A stretch of DNA of 52,785 nt, taken from IMG/VR virus record IMGVR_UViG_3300046006_001177, positions 1 to 52,785 of that record. One strand, written 5' to 3'. Shown here one piece after another: positions 16,066 through 23,090 of this stretch. The notes under the pieces were generated by a model that was given only the letters and a program-made list of their open reading frames with translations, made no database searches and was not told where the DNA came from. The stretch's first letter is position 1; each line of letters opens with the position of its first letter. This DNA comes from a virus. The position numbers and the translations under genes were made by a program.

Positions 16066-16760
16066 TCTTCGCTGGGATCGGAGTCGCTGGGTTCGGGAAT
16101 ATTTGGGGATGGTTCGAGTTCATTACTATGTACATGCGCGTCGGAGTCCCATTCTGCATTTGGGGGTGTACCCGCCCCGTGGGGTTCCGGCTCTGACAAT
16201 TCCGCCAGCAGGGAATTCGCGTCGACGTCGACCGCATCGGCCGTGCCGAGCATCATTGTCTTGAGTTGATCGAGTATCTGCGCGCGCAGTTCACCGGAAT
16301 CCTTGACGTGTTCGACCCGCTTGGTTTCCCTGAATGCATCAACGCCGACAAGCTGCCCGATACTGCGCACCGCTTGCACACGCGTTGCGGCCTTTTCCTC
16401 GGGATTTGTTGCTATTTCGGCCAGTGTTGAAATGACAATAGAGCGCAAGCCTGTAGCAGAATGCAACGCAGCCAGTTCATTTGCCCTCTCTATCCGTTCT
16501 ATTTCCAAAGCAATACCCGAGTGCTGTTTCAATACTGTCGCAGCGTTTCCTGCTGTTTTTGGTTTTGCTGTTGGGCTATACGCTTGCCGGTAAGCCTGCG
16601 CACCGGTAGCACCGAGCGCAACCTGTTCGGCAAACTTCTTTTGCTTTGCGGTCAATGTTCCTTTTGGCACTCGCATTGCCTGTTCAATCCCACCGCTTGC
16701 GCTTATATGCGCCCTTACTGATTTTCTGTTCATGCTATGCCGCTGTTCGCTTTCGCTCAC
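16038..16760 (-). CDS. terS: Terminase small subunit
   Basis: 240 residues from a GTG at 16760 (MSESEQRHSMNRKSV...). Residues 34-60 (LTAKQKKFAEQVALGATGAQ, AYRQAYS) are the typical opening of the terminase small subunit DNA-binding domain; then a helical oligomerisation region (IALEIERIERANELAALHS, VISTLAEIATN) and a Pro/Asp/Ser-rich acidic tail that would contact TerL. It recognises the packaging start. Unusually, it is separated from terL by a terminator, a winged-helix gene and a small gene. An ATG at 16733 is an alternative start. Confidence 0.85.
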   Translation of the reverse strand: MSESEQRHSMNRKSVRAHISASGGIEQAMRVPKGTLTAKQKKFAEQVALGATGAQAYRQAYSPTAKPKTAGNAATVLKQHSGIALEIERIERANELAALHSATGLRSIVISTLAEIATNPEEKAATRVQAVRSIGQLVGVDAFRETKRVEHVKDSGELRAQILDQLKTMMLGTADAVDVDANSLLAELSEPEPHGAGTPPNAEWDSDAHVHSNELEPSPNIPEPSDSDPSEDPPSPAETR

Positions 16761-16900
16761 TTACCGCCGCCGACCCGCAGCCGCGCCCTATTGCCGCGCA
16801 GAGTACAGGAACGGAAGCGGAAGATCAAGACTATCAATCCTGGCCGACTGATAGCAACCCTATCGCATCCTGGCACTTGATTGATAAATACAATGTGATA

Positions 16901-16944
16901 ATGCAATATGTCACCCTTGACTTATATATTGCATCGTCTAATAT
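16901..16944 (+). promoter_or_regulatory. Rightward promoter with 9-bp inverted repeat
   Basis: TTGACT (16917-16922), 16-base spacer, TAATAT (16939-16944): a good sigma-70 promoter for the small-gene block. The inverted repeat ATGCAATAT (16901-16909) / ATATTGCAT (16926-16934) brackets the -35 box and could be an operator. The rest of the divergent gap (16761-16900) holds no recognisable gene; only a weak leftward promoter-like sequence for terS is visible there. Confidence 0.7.
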
Positions 16945-16989
16945 CCCTTCCATGCGCTGCACCCTGTAGCGCGCTTCTGAAGGATGACT

Positions 16990-17196
16990 ATGAAAGTTTG
17001 CATTCAAGACCTAACCACCGGTAAAGCGTTAAACGTCACCGACCTAGTGATTGATACGTTGGAACTTGGTGAATCAGGTTATTCCATGCTGAATGAAGAA
17101 AACCCGACTCTGTTAGCGCAAGCAATAGACGTTGCCGCCGATATCGCTCGCAACGAGTTCGGCCACGATGAAATCGACGCATATACCACCGCTTGA
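16990..17196 (+). CDS. Small unknown protein (68 aa), first of the small-gene block
   Basis: MKVCIQDLTTGKALNVTDLV..., acidic, ending DEIDAYTTA. Start at the second ATG (16990) because AGGA lies five bases before it; an ATG two codons earlier overlaps that Shine-Dalgarno. No family recognised. First gene behind the promoter at 16917, so probably expressed early. Confidence 0.65.
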   Translation: MKVCIQDLTTGKALNVTDLVIDTLELGESGYSMLNEENPTLLAQAIDVAADIARNEFGHDEIDAYTTA

Positions 17197-17206
17197 AAGG
17201 CCGACC

Positions 17207-17491
17207 ATGCAAATCATTATCAGCACCCGCGCAGAGCAAGCCGCAGCCGATATCACGCCCGACCAGCGCGCACTTGTACGCCGTTGGACTGACTTTTGCC
17301 AAGATAACGCCTTGCGCCGCGCAGCCCTGTACGTTGACTATCAGCGCACCCGCCAGACAAGCCGCTGGAAGGATGAGCCGCGCAGCCGCCCTTTTGTAGT
17401 ACGCCGCGCAAGCGACCTAGAAATCATTAGCACTTCAAAAACCCTGACCGGTGCATTACGCATCGCGCAGGAACTTGCCACCACCGCCTGA
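17207..17491 (+). CDS. Small unknown protein (94 aa)
   Basis: Start at ATG 17207 within the recurring cassette GGCCGACCATG; MQIIISTRAEQAAADITPDQ. Basic and Arg-rich in the middle (RRAALYVDYQRTRQTSRWKD), ending ALRIAQELATTA. High Ala/Arg/Asp content and GCC/CGC codons unlike the virion genes. Unknown function. Confidence 0.65.
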   Translation: MQIIISTRAEQAAADITPDQRALVRRWTDFCQDNALRRAALYVDYQRTRQTSRWKDEPRSRPFVVRRASDLEIISTSKTLTGALRIAQELATTA

Positions 17492-17505
17492 GAGGAACCG
17501 CCGCC

Positions 17506-17676
17506 ATGACATTTTTTCGCAACTACGAGCGCGCTGTAGCAATCCGCAACGCCAACGCCGCCGCCGATCCTGATTGGCAATATGTCTTGCACTTGGTATC
17601 GACCCGCCGCATGAACCGCAACGTGTGGGTTATTGAAATCCACGACGAAGACGGAATTCTGATCGGCACTTTATAA
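17506..17676 (+). CDS. Small unknown protein (56 aa)
   Basis: MTFFRNYERAVAIRNANAAA...NVWVIEIHDEDGILIGTL. Start within GAGGAACCGCCGCCATG, the same cassette type as its neighbours. Mixed helix then strands; no family recognised. Confidence 0.6.
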   Translation: MTFFRNYERAVAIRNANAAADPDWQYVLHLVSTRRMNRNVWVIEIHDEDGILIGTL

Positions 17677-17688
17677 GGAACCGCTGAT

Positions 17689-17985
17689 ATGAAAATTACT
17701 GACATTACCCGCGCTTACCACCGCAATGGCGTATGCGGAGAGCCTTTCCAAGTTGCAACCTTCACCATGCAAGAAAACACCGACCCGCCCCGCAGAATGG
17801 TCGCCGTTCGATTCGCCGATGACGATTCAGGCGAGTGGAGTAATCCACGCATCGCCGTTTTCGACTTGGCCTTACTCGCGCAAGGTGAAATTGAGTTCAC
17901 CGTTAATAGCTGGAGAGGCGACCGCTTCGCCGACCATCTCGACCCGCATTTTTTCCCAAAGGCCGACCATGCAAACCTTGCTTGA
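17689..17985 (+). CDS. Small unknown protein (98 aa)
   Basis: MKITDITRAYHRNGVCGEPF..., ending ADHLDPHFFPKADHANLA. Strand-rich middle (VATFTMQENTDPPRRMVAVRF). Preceded by AAGGAACCGCTGATATG. Its end overlaps the start of the next tiny gene by 17 bases. Function unknown; block context suggests an early host-directed gene. Confidence 0.65.
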   Translation: MKITDITRAYHRNGVCGEPFQVATFTMQENTDPPRRMVAVRFADDDSGEWSNPRIAVFDLALLAQGEIEFTVNSWRGDRFADHLDPHFFPKADHANLA

Positions 17986-18052
17986 GATGCTAGCCGGTGC
18001 GATTGGCGCGCTGTTTCTTTGGTTTTTCTTTTTTGTGCTTTTTCTTTTCTGA
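17969..18052 (+). CDS. 27-residue hydrophobic membrane peptide
   Basis: MQTLLEMLAGAIGALFLWFF followed by more Phe/Leu to the stop: a single transmembrane segment and nothing else. It uses the same start cassette (AAAGGCCGACCATG) as established neighbours and overlaps the previous gene by 17 bases, which argues it is a real gene despite its size. Could be a membrane-active host-takeover peptide; not proven. Confidence 0.5.
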   Translation: MQTLLEMLAGAIGALFLWFFFFVLFLF

Positions 18053-18064
18053 TCGGAACCGACC

Positions 18065-18331
18065 ATGCTAATTAACTATCACGCGAAAAACGACCGTCAA
18101 GGCTGGCACCTAGTCTGCAGCTTTCCGATTGATTCCGATCAATGGGGCAAAACCGACCGCTCATTTATTGACGAGATGCTGAAAAACGGCCACCAAGTAA
18201 TCACCTGTGGCTGGAATATGTGGGAAATCGCACCCGACCATTTACAGCAGCAGGAACCGCAGCAGACCCGACCATTAGCACCCGCAGCCGCCCGCCCGAT
18301 TAACTTCGGGCAGCAACCACTCGACCTATAA
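18065..18331 (+). CDS. Small unknown protein (88 aa)
   Basis: MLINYHAKNDRQGWHLVCSF, then a helix and CGWNMWEIAPDHL, then a Gln/Pro/Ala-rich tail ending GQQPLDL. Start cassette GGAACCGACCATG. Composition and size suggest a small globular domain with a flexible tail; no family recognised. Confidence 0.65.
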   Translation: MLINYHAKNDRQGWHLVCSFPIDSDQWGKTDRSFIDEMLKNGHQVITCGWNMWEIAPDHLQQQEPQQTRPLAPAAARPINFGQQPLDL

Positions 18332-18342
18332 GGAAACCGACC

Positions 18343-18789
18343 ATGCAAACCGAAAAAGATCAAATACTCGCCGCCCTCACACGCTGGATTCATAAACGGC
18401 CAAAGCTTGAATATTGCAATTATGGCGACCCGACCGCTTACCGCAGCGAAGCCCGCAGCATTACACGCGACCTACACCATGCCCGCGAAATGCTCCGAGC
18501 CGTTAGCTGGCGCGACAATATCACCGCCGACGATTTACTAGCCGCCGCCCGCGCAAATTACGCTGGCCGACTGTCGCTAGTCAAAACCGACTCAGGTTAC
18601 ACCGTTGACTATTGCACCGGCCAATACTGGCCGACCGAGTATCGCCGCGCGGTTTGCGCCGTTCTAGCTTCTGCGCTTTGGGATAGGTTCCGCGCAGACT
18701 TGCCCGCAGACCGCAAGACAGGCGACGAAATCAGACGCAACGCCCGCCGCCAATTATCGCGCTCAGTAGCAAAACGCTGGTTCAACTAA
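18343..18789 (+). CDS. Conserved plasmid/phage-type protein (148 aa)
   Basis: MQTEKDQILAALTRWIHKRP, YGDPTAYRSEARSITRDLHH, YWPTEYRRAVCAVLASALWD, ending RSVAKRWFN. I recognise this as a conserved uncharacterised protein of proteobacterial plasmids and phages (conserved blocks: 'NYGD...YR.E.R.ITRDLHHAR', 'TGQY.PTEYRRA.C.VLASALW'), from memory. Helical, no catalytic signature. Largest gene of the block. A related origin from a plasmid accessory region is likely. Confidence 0.75.
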   Translation: MQTEKDQILAALTRWIHKRPKLEYCNYGDPTAYRSEARSITRDLHHAREMLRAVSWRDNITADDLLAAARANYAGRLSLVKTDSGYTVDYCTGQYWPTEYRRAVCAVLASALWDRFRADLPADRKTGDEIRRNARRQLSRSVAKRWFN

Positions 18790-18802
18790 TGAGGTTATCA
18801 AA

Positions 18803-19000
18803 ATGAAAATTACTATCCGCTGCGACAAAAATTATGGCGTTGAAACCTTTTACCCCGCCTGTGAGCGCGCGCAATTGTTCGCGCGTATTGCCGGAACTAA
18901 GACGCTAACCCGCCACGCCCTGCGCGATATCGCCGCGCTCGGCATTGAGATTGAGATTGAACAGACCACGCCGCGCACTTTCGCCGCGTTGACCGCTTAG
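18803..19000 (+). CDS. Small conserved plasmid/phage-type protein (65 aa)
   Basis: MKITIRCDKNYGVETFYPAC, LFARIAGTKTLTRHALRDIA, ending FAALTA. The pattern 'DKNYG..FYP.C..A..FA.IAGTKTLTR.AL' is one I associate with small uncharacterised genes of proteobacterial plasmids that travel with the preceding gene. Its stop begins the cassette AGGAGATCAGACCCATG of the next gene. Confidence 0.7.
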   Translation: MKITIRCDKNYGVETFYPACERAQLFARIAGTKTLTRHALRDIAALGIEIEIEQTTPRTFAALTA

Positions 19001-19012
19001 GAGATCAGACCC

Positions 19013-19195
19013 ATGACCGCCGACTGCCAGGAGCATATTGCCGCCGTTATGTCAGCAGAATTATTCATATTCTGCAAAGCGAACGACCTGCCATTTGAGA
19101 GTGCCGATGAGCTTGCCTTGCGCGAGAACTTGACCGACTTTCAATTTGGCTGGCTTGTTTCCTACTGCAAGATATGGGAAGCCCTTTTCAAATAA
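19013..19195 (+). CDS. Small unknown protein (60 aa)
   Basis: MTADCQEHIAAVMSAELFIF...WLVSYCKIWEALFK; acidic, helical. Start cassette AGGAGATCAGACCC. No family recognised. Confidence 0.65.
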   Translation: MTADCQEHIAAVMSAELFIFCKANDLPFESADELALRENLTDFQFGWLVSYCKIWEALFK

Positions 19196-19210
19196 CAGGA
19201 GATCAGACCC

Positions 19211-19453
19211 ATGAACACACTACGCGAAACCGCAGAAACATTCGCCTTGAATCAATGGCTTTCCGACTATCCCTGCGACATGGCATATGACGACATCCTC
19301 GACCTGCTGCGCTCGGCCAAGCATGAGGAATCAGACGACATCACCCTGTGGTGGATAGTTGAAAACAACACCGGCCGCGCTGTCGCACAGATGATCGACG
19401 ACACCCGTGCCGCTTTCGAACGCCACGCCGCCGACTTACTTGCCACCGCTTAA
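19211..19453 (+). CDS. Small acidic protein (80 aa)
   Basis: MNTLRETAETFALNQWLSDY, ILDLLRSAKHEESDDITLWW, ending FERHAADLLATA. Acidic and helical; a DNA-mimic or inhibitor role is possible for such early proteins but nothing specific is visible. Start cassette identical to the previous gene's. Confidence 0.65.
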   Translation: MNTLRETAETFALNQWLSDYPCDMAYDDILDLLRSAKHEESDDITLWWIVENNTGRAVAQMIDDTRAAFERHAADLLATA

Positions 19454-19467
19454 CAGGAGATCAGACG

Positions 19468-19656
19468 ATGCTACACATAAACAAATCTGAGGAGCTGTGC
19501 GCTTTGGCCGCTTACCTTGCTGACTACCTGACGGAAGAATTAAACCGATCAGGCATAGGTCATGGCATCAGTATGTTTGATATTCAAGACGCGCTGAATG
19601 CCTACATCGGCGGCGCAGCAGACCATCAGACGGTGCTATCCTCCGCCCATGACTAA
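19468..19656 (+). CDS. Small acidic protein (62 aa)
   Basis: MLHINKSEELCALAAYLADY..., helical and acidic, ending HQTVLSSAHD. Start cassette AGGAGATCAGACG. Overlaps the next gene by eight bases. Confidence 0.65.
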   Translation: MLHINKSEELCALAAYLADYLTEELNRSGIGHGISMFDIQDALNAYIGGAADHQTVLSSAHD

Positions 19657-19849
19657 CCGCAAGATGTTCACCCTGTACCTGATCGAGAATGATGACGGTC
19701 AGGTCAGGGTGATTTCCGACTACACCGGCAAGGGTGACCGGTGTCTGGCTCTGGGCGTGGAGATCATCGAGTCGTTGGCAACTATCCAACCCTTCACGCA
19801 TGGCGATTTAACGCTAGCCATGCCCCAGCACACCGATGCCGAGCATTGA
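19649..19849 (+). CDS. Small unknown protein (66 aa), last of the block
   Basis: Start at ATG 19649 (MTNRKMFTLYLIENDDGQVR), which overlaps the previous stop; the upstream extension has no start signal. Strand-rich first half, ending HTDAEH. Its last 36 bases overlap, tail to tail, the end of the primase gene on the other strand, and no intrinsic terminator separates the two converging units. Confidence 0.65.
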   Translation: MTNRKMFTLYLIENDDGQVRVISDYTGKGDRCLALGVEIIESLATIQPFTHGDLTLAMPQHTDAEH

Positions 19850-20659
19850 TTGGGTCAGGCTTTGCGAGAACCCAAACAAACCGATCCGACGGTGGTAGTC
19901 GTTGGCATCCTCTCCCATGAGATCAGACATCCAAACCGGCCAGCCAATCTCTGCGGCCGCCGCCTGTCCTGTACCGCTTTCGTCATGGTCTGCGATGACT
20001 AACCCAGGCTCCAGACCTGCCGCCACTTTCACCATGTTCGCCGCCGAGAAACAAACGTGAATCGTGTACCTGCGCTTCAGTTGTTTCATGGCCGCACGAA
20101 CAGACAGCGCGGTGGCATATCCCTCGCAAACAATATTCAGACCCTTGTTATCAAAGGTAAAGGTCGCGCCGCTGGTACGTTGGCCGTACAAAAACTTCTT
20201 GGTTCCATCCGGCCATATCTGCTGCACTCCGACGAGCGATTTGCCTGTCCGCATTGGGATCAGAAGAACGGGTTTGTTCTCGATGTTCAGCACGCTACCC
20301 TGCTCATCAGGAAAACCCTTCGCCTTCAGGTATTCGTGGGAACTGTAGCCGCTGTCGTTCAACATCCTGACTGCCTTGCTCACCGCCTCGCTTGCCAGCT
20401 TCGTGCGCTCGCGCTCGGCCTTCGCTTGGCCGATGATGATCGCTCTCATATCCACAGGTTGATTGACTGAGTCAGGCTTCCACAAACTGACGACGGTACT
20501 GGTCGCATGGTTCTGCACGAATCCATGAGTGCCGAGATACTTGACCGCGCCATTCTTTTTCCTCGGATGATCCTCAGTCGGGTAACGTTTCCATTGGCCG
20601 ATGGGTGGCAGGTCGTTGATGATGATCCCATGACTGCGGGCGAAGTCGATGAAGTCCAT
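19814..20659 (-). CDS. Toprim-domain primase
   Basis: 281 residues from ATG 20659 (MDFIDFARSHGIIINDLPPI), whose start overlaps the helicase stop (TAATG); the 36-codon upstream extension lies in the helicase gene. N-terminal region resembles phage primases that precede a Toprim domain. Toprim motifs: IVCEGYATALS with Glu179, and VIADHDESGTG with Asp224 and Asp226. The N-terminal zinc finger seen in DnaG is absent. It would make primers for host polymerase, working with the helicase next to it. Confidence 0.85.
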   Translation of the reverse strand: MDFIDFARSHGIIINDLPPIGQWKRYPTEDHPRKKNGAVKYLGTHGFVQNHATSTVVSLWKPDSVNQPVDMRAIIIGQAKAERERTKLASEAVSKAVRMLNDSGYSSHEYLKAKGFPDEQGSVLNIENKPVLLIPMRTGKSLVGVQQIWPDGTKKFLYGQRTSGATFTFDNKGLNIVCEGYATALSVRAAMKQLKRRYTIHVCFSAANMVKVAAGLEPGLVIADHDESGTGQAAAAEIGWPVWMSDLMGEDANDYHRRIGLFGFSQSLTQSMLGIGVLGHG

Positions 20660-22134
20660 TAGTATCCCCTTGTCTGTTTGCGGAACTCGCGCAGTTTCTT
20701 GTCGATGAATTTCATGGTCTTTTGTGACGGTGCTTCCGGCCTGTTGTCTGCCAGGTTGCGCGGCCACACGCCGAACATATCCTTGTAGGTATGAGCTGCT
20801 CTACCCTTGCTCCAGTTCTGATAACGCATGAGCCAAACCATCTGATTCCAGAAATCCTGCTTGCTCTCGCGCGTCGCAGTACCCGTCAGCTCCACCATCT
20901 CACCCTGCACGGCAATGACTTGGTTCTTCTTCTCCTTCACATGGCCGCAGTTGTAGCAGGTATCAGACCCACGAGGCCACAGCGCATGGCACTTCGGACA
21001 CTTGCTATCCTCTTTGACCTTATCAGACGGTTCCTTCTTCGCCTTCTCTTTGCCCTCATCAAGCTCATCTACGCCCTGCTCGAAGACTTCTTCCCAGTCC
21101 TCACGAAACCGCAGGTAGTTACCCGAGTGATCCAGCCAGACAGCAAACTCTTTGCCCTCGCAGCCGCGCATCACTCTGCCCATCTGTTGAATGTGTGATG
21201 ACAGACTCTTCGAGAATGGCCGAGCCGAGATGCCGATAGCAACGTCAGGCACATCAAATCCCTTGGTCAATATGTCCGTTGCGATCAGACCTTGGATCTT
21301 GGTATCGGGTTTTGAGAAGTCCTCGATGACCTGCTTCTTCCAGTCCTCGTCATCCTTGTAGCTGATGCAGATGAAGTTGTATCCCTCTGTCTGAAACTTC
21401 CTTGCCAGATGAACGCCATGATCTACACCCGATGCGAACACGATGGTCTTCATCGGCTTGCGAAATATCTCAAGCGTCTTCTCGATCCACTCTGACACAA
21501 TGTCGCCGGTGATCTTCATGCCGCGAGTGCTAGCTTCCTGCTGCGACCATTCGCCTGCAACTTTCTTCGCGCCGGTCATGTCAATTTCTTTGGCGACAAA
21601 CACCCTCAACGGTACAAGAATCTTTTGCTCGACAAGTTGCTTTGTCGTGACGGTGCTGACCACGTTGTCATACACCTTGCCCAACCCCTTCGTGAAAGGT
21701 GTCGCAGTCAGCCCGATCACACGAACGTTGGGATTATTTTTGATGAACTCCATCGTCTGTTCGCGCGTCTGGTGCGCTTCATCCACGATCAAAAGGTTCA
21801 ATCCTGGAAATGTGCCGCGCTTCTCCAGCGTCTGCGCTGAACAAACCTGAATCGGTTCATATGGGCGATACCGCCAATGACCCGCCTGCATCACGCCGTG
21901 GTCGATCTTGTATTTCTCTAGTCGCTTGGAGGTTTGATCGCACAGAACAATACGATCCAACAGCATGGCCGCTTTGTTACCTTTGGCCTTGGTCGCGCGC
22001 ATCAGCTCGATTGCCATCTCAGTTTTCCCTGCGCCCGTCGGAGCGTAGAGAATCTGTGCGCGTTTGCCCCTTGCAAATCCTTCACGCAGGGCGATCAAAG
22101 TCTGCTCTTGATAAGAGCGAAGATTGAGTGACAT
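20659..22134 (-). CDS. Superfamily 2 DEAH-type helicase
   Basis: 491 residues from ATG 22134, with AAGGGG five bases before it (an upstream GTG lacks this). Walker A APTGAGKTE at 31-39, DEAH at 118-121, LTATP at 142-146, C-terminal RecA-like lobe with IQQMGRVMRG (motif VI), then a zinc ribbon CPKC...CYNC near residue 390 and a C-terminal helical tail. It resembles phage RecG/UvsW/XPB-class repair and replication helicases. Probably unwinds origin or recombination intermediates with the Toprim primase. Confidence 0.88.
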   Translation of the reverse strand: MSLNLRSYQEQTLIALREGFARGKRAQILYAPTGAGKTEMAIELMRATKAKGNKAAMLLDRIVLCDQTSKRLEKYKIDHGVMQAGHWRYRPYEPIQVCSAQTLEKRGTFPGLNLLIVDEAHQTREQTMEFIKNNPNVRVIGLTATPFTKGLGKVYDNVVSTVTTKQLVEQKILVPLRVFVAKEIDMTGAKKVAGEWSQQEASTRGMKITGDIVSEWIEKTLEIFRKPMKTIVFASGVDHGVHLARKFQTEGYNFICISYKDDEDWKKQVIEDFSKPDTKIQGLIATDILTKGFDVPDVAIGISARPFSKSLSSHIQQMGRVMRGCEGKEFAVWLDHSGNYLRFREDWEEVFEQGVDELDEGKEKAKKEPSDKVKEDSKCPKCHALWPRGSDTCYNCGHVKEKKNQVIAVQGEMVELTGTATRESKQDFWNQMVWLMRYQNWSKGRAAHTYKDMFGVWPRNLADNRPEAPSQKTMKFIDKKLREFRKQTRGY

Positions 22135-22176
22135 ACATCCCCTTTTCTCTGCCAGCACTTACCCGCTGGCTTGGGC

Positions 22177-22974
22177 TTACTGCTCTAGCTTCTTCAGTTT
22201 CTTTTGCATGATCTGCACTTGCTTCATCAGCTGTGCATTCTCCGCTTGGAACTGATCGCGGCTACTCTTCACTGCTTTTAATTCTATCTCCAGAATCCTG
22301 ATCTGAGCGCGTAAATCTGCAATGATCGACTGCGCTTTCTCTTTCTCTATGTCATCACCACCAGCCATCGAAGCTGTTAGCTTGTCCTGCAACTGTTCGT
22401 TCTCTTCCCGCAGCTGATCCATCGCAGCGATCATCGTCTCGCGCTCGACTTCTTTCTCGCTGAACTCAGCCACAGGATCTGGTTCTTTCGGTGGCTTGGG
22501 CTGGCGCGGTTCTTGCGTACTGGTAACGTTACCGCCCTTCTTCTCTGCTAACTCCTTGCGTAGTTTGCCGATGAAGACATGGCTCACGCCGAGCAACTCT
22601 GAAATCTTGCGGTCAGACATTTCCTGCCACTCGATATCGCCCAGGATTTTGTGTGCGTTCCTACGCTTGTCAGCGTTGCTCTGTGGCAGGCCGTGTAAGT
22701 TATTCGCACCCATGCCGAACAGCATGGCGTCACGCAGACCGCCCTCCCGCACGTCGCACTCGATGTTTGGTGCTTTGATCCGACGGCGAGCAAAGAAACG
22801 GTGGAAGCCATCTGCTAGCCAGTAGAAACCATCGCCGCGAGGAAACACGGTTGCAGGTGGGAACACCTCTCCGTCTTGCATACGGTCGGCATACCGCGCC
22901 ACCACTTCTTCGTCGATCTTCTCGCGGGACTGCGTACCTGCGTCGATTATTATTTTGTCTAGAGAAATTATCAT
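22177..22974 (-). CDS. ParB/Srx-fold protein with HTH and coiled coil
   Basis: 265 residues. N-terminal ParB-type domain: SLDKIIIDAGTQSREKIDEE, then FYWLADGFHRFFARRR (the 'DGxHRxxA' core), then an HTH-like segment (SDRKISELLGVSHVFIGKLR at about 120-140), then a Pro-rich linker and a long coiled coil (about 165-265). CTP-binding ParB proteins segregate DNA, while phage members often act as regulators or in replication; the helicase/primase neighbours favour a replication or origin-binding role. The ParA partner is absent. Starts within an ATGA overlap. Confidence 0.82.
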   Translation of the reverse strand: MIISLDKIIIDAGTQSREKIDEEVVARYADRMQDGEVFPPATVFPRGDGFYWLADGFHRFFARRRIKAPNIECDVREGGLRDAMLFGMGANNLHGLPQSNADKRRNAHKILGDIEWQEMSDRKISELLGVSHVFIGKLRKELAEKKGGNVTSTQEPRQPKPPKEPDPVAEFSEKEVERETMIAAMDQLREENEQLQDKLTASMAGGDDIEKEKAQSIIADLRAQIRILEIELKAVKSSRDQFQAENAQLMKQVQIMQKKLKKLEQ

Positions 22975-23090
22975 TCGTCGTCACCTATAAGTTTGCAAAC
23001 TGCAATCACCACGATCGCGAGCGTGATACCTGCTCCGATCAACGCGCCCGCAACGAACGGGATGTGCATCACCAAGTCGAGCCAGCTCAT
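22971..23090 (-). CDS. 39-residue single-TM protein
   Basis: MSWLDLVMHIPFVAGALIGA, GITLAIVVIAVCKLIGDDE: one transmembrane segment with a short acidic tail. Its stop overlaps the ParB start and its start overlaps the stop of the glycosyltransferase-like gene, so it is translated in line. Unknown function. Confidence 0.65.
   Translation of the reverse strand: MSWLDLVMHIPFVAGALIGAGITLAIVVIAVCKLIGDDE

Larger units (their letters stand above)
18999..19470 (+). repeat. Recurring translation-start cassette, three near-identical copies
   Basis: AGGAGATCAGACCCATGA occurs identically at 18999-19016 and 19197-19214 and as AGGAGATCAGACGATG at 19454-19470, each time serving as Shine-Dalgarno plus start. 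A second cassette type, (G/A)RCCGACCATG, starts genes at 17207, 17969, 18065 and 18343. Repeats at gene starts, with unrelated coding sequence behind, point to modular cassette gain or recombination at start sites. Confidence 0.8.

Noticed and set aside
19918-19928. GAGATCAGAC near 19919 resembling the start cassette
   Set aside because: It is within the primase gene in the antisense direction, without a start codon in place.
20660-20767. 36-codon N-terminal extension of the primase
   Set aside because: It overlaps the helicase end and the ATG at 20659 has the usual TAATG coupling.
22521-22534. Third operator-like TGGTAACGTTACCG
   Set aside because: Inside the ParB-like coding sequence, lacks the central base of the two intergenic copies and is imperfect at one end.
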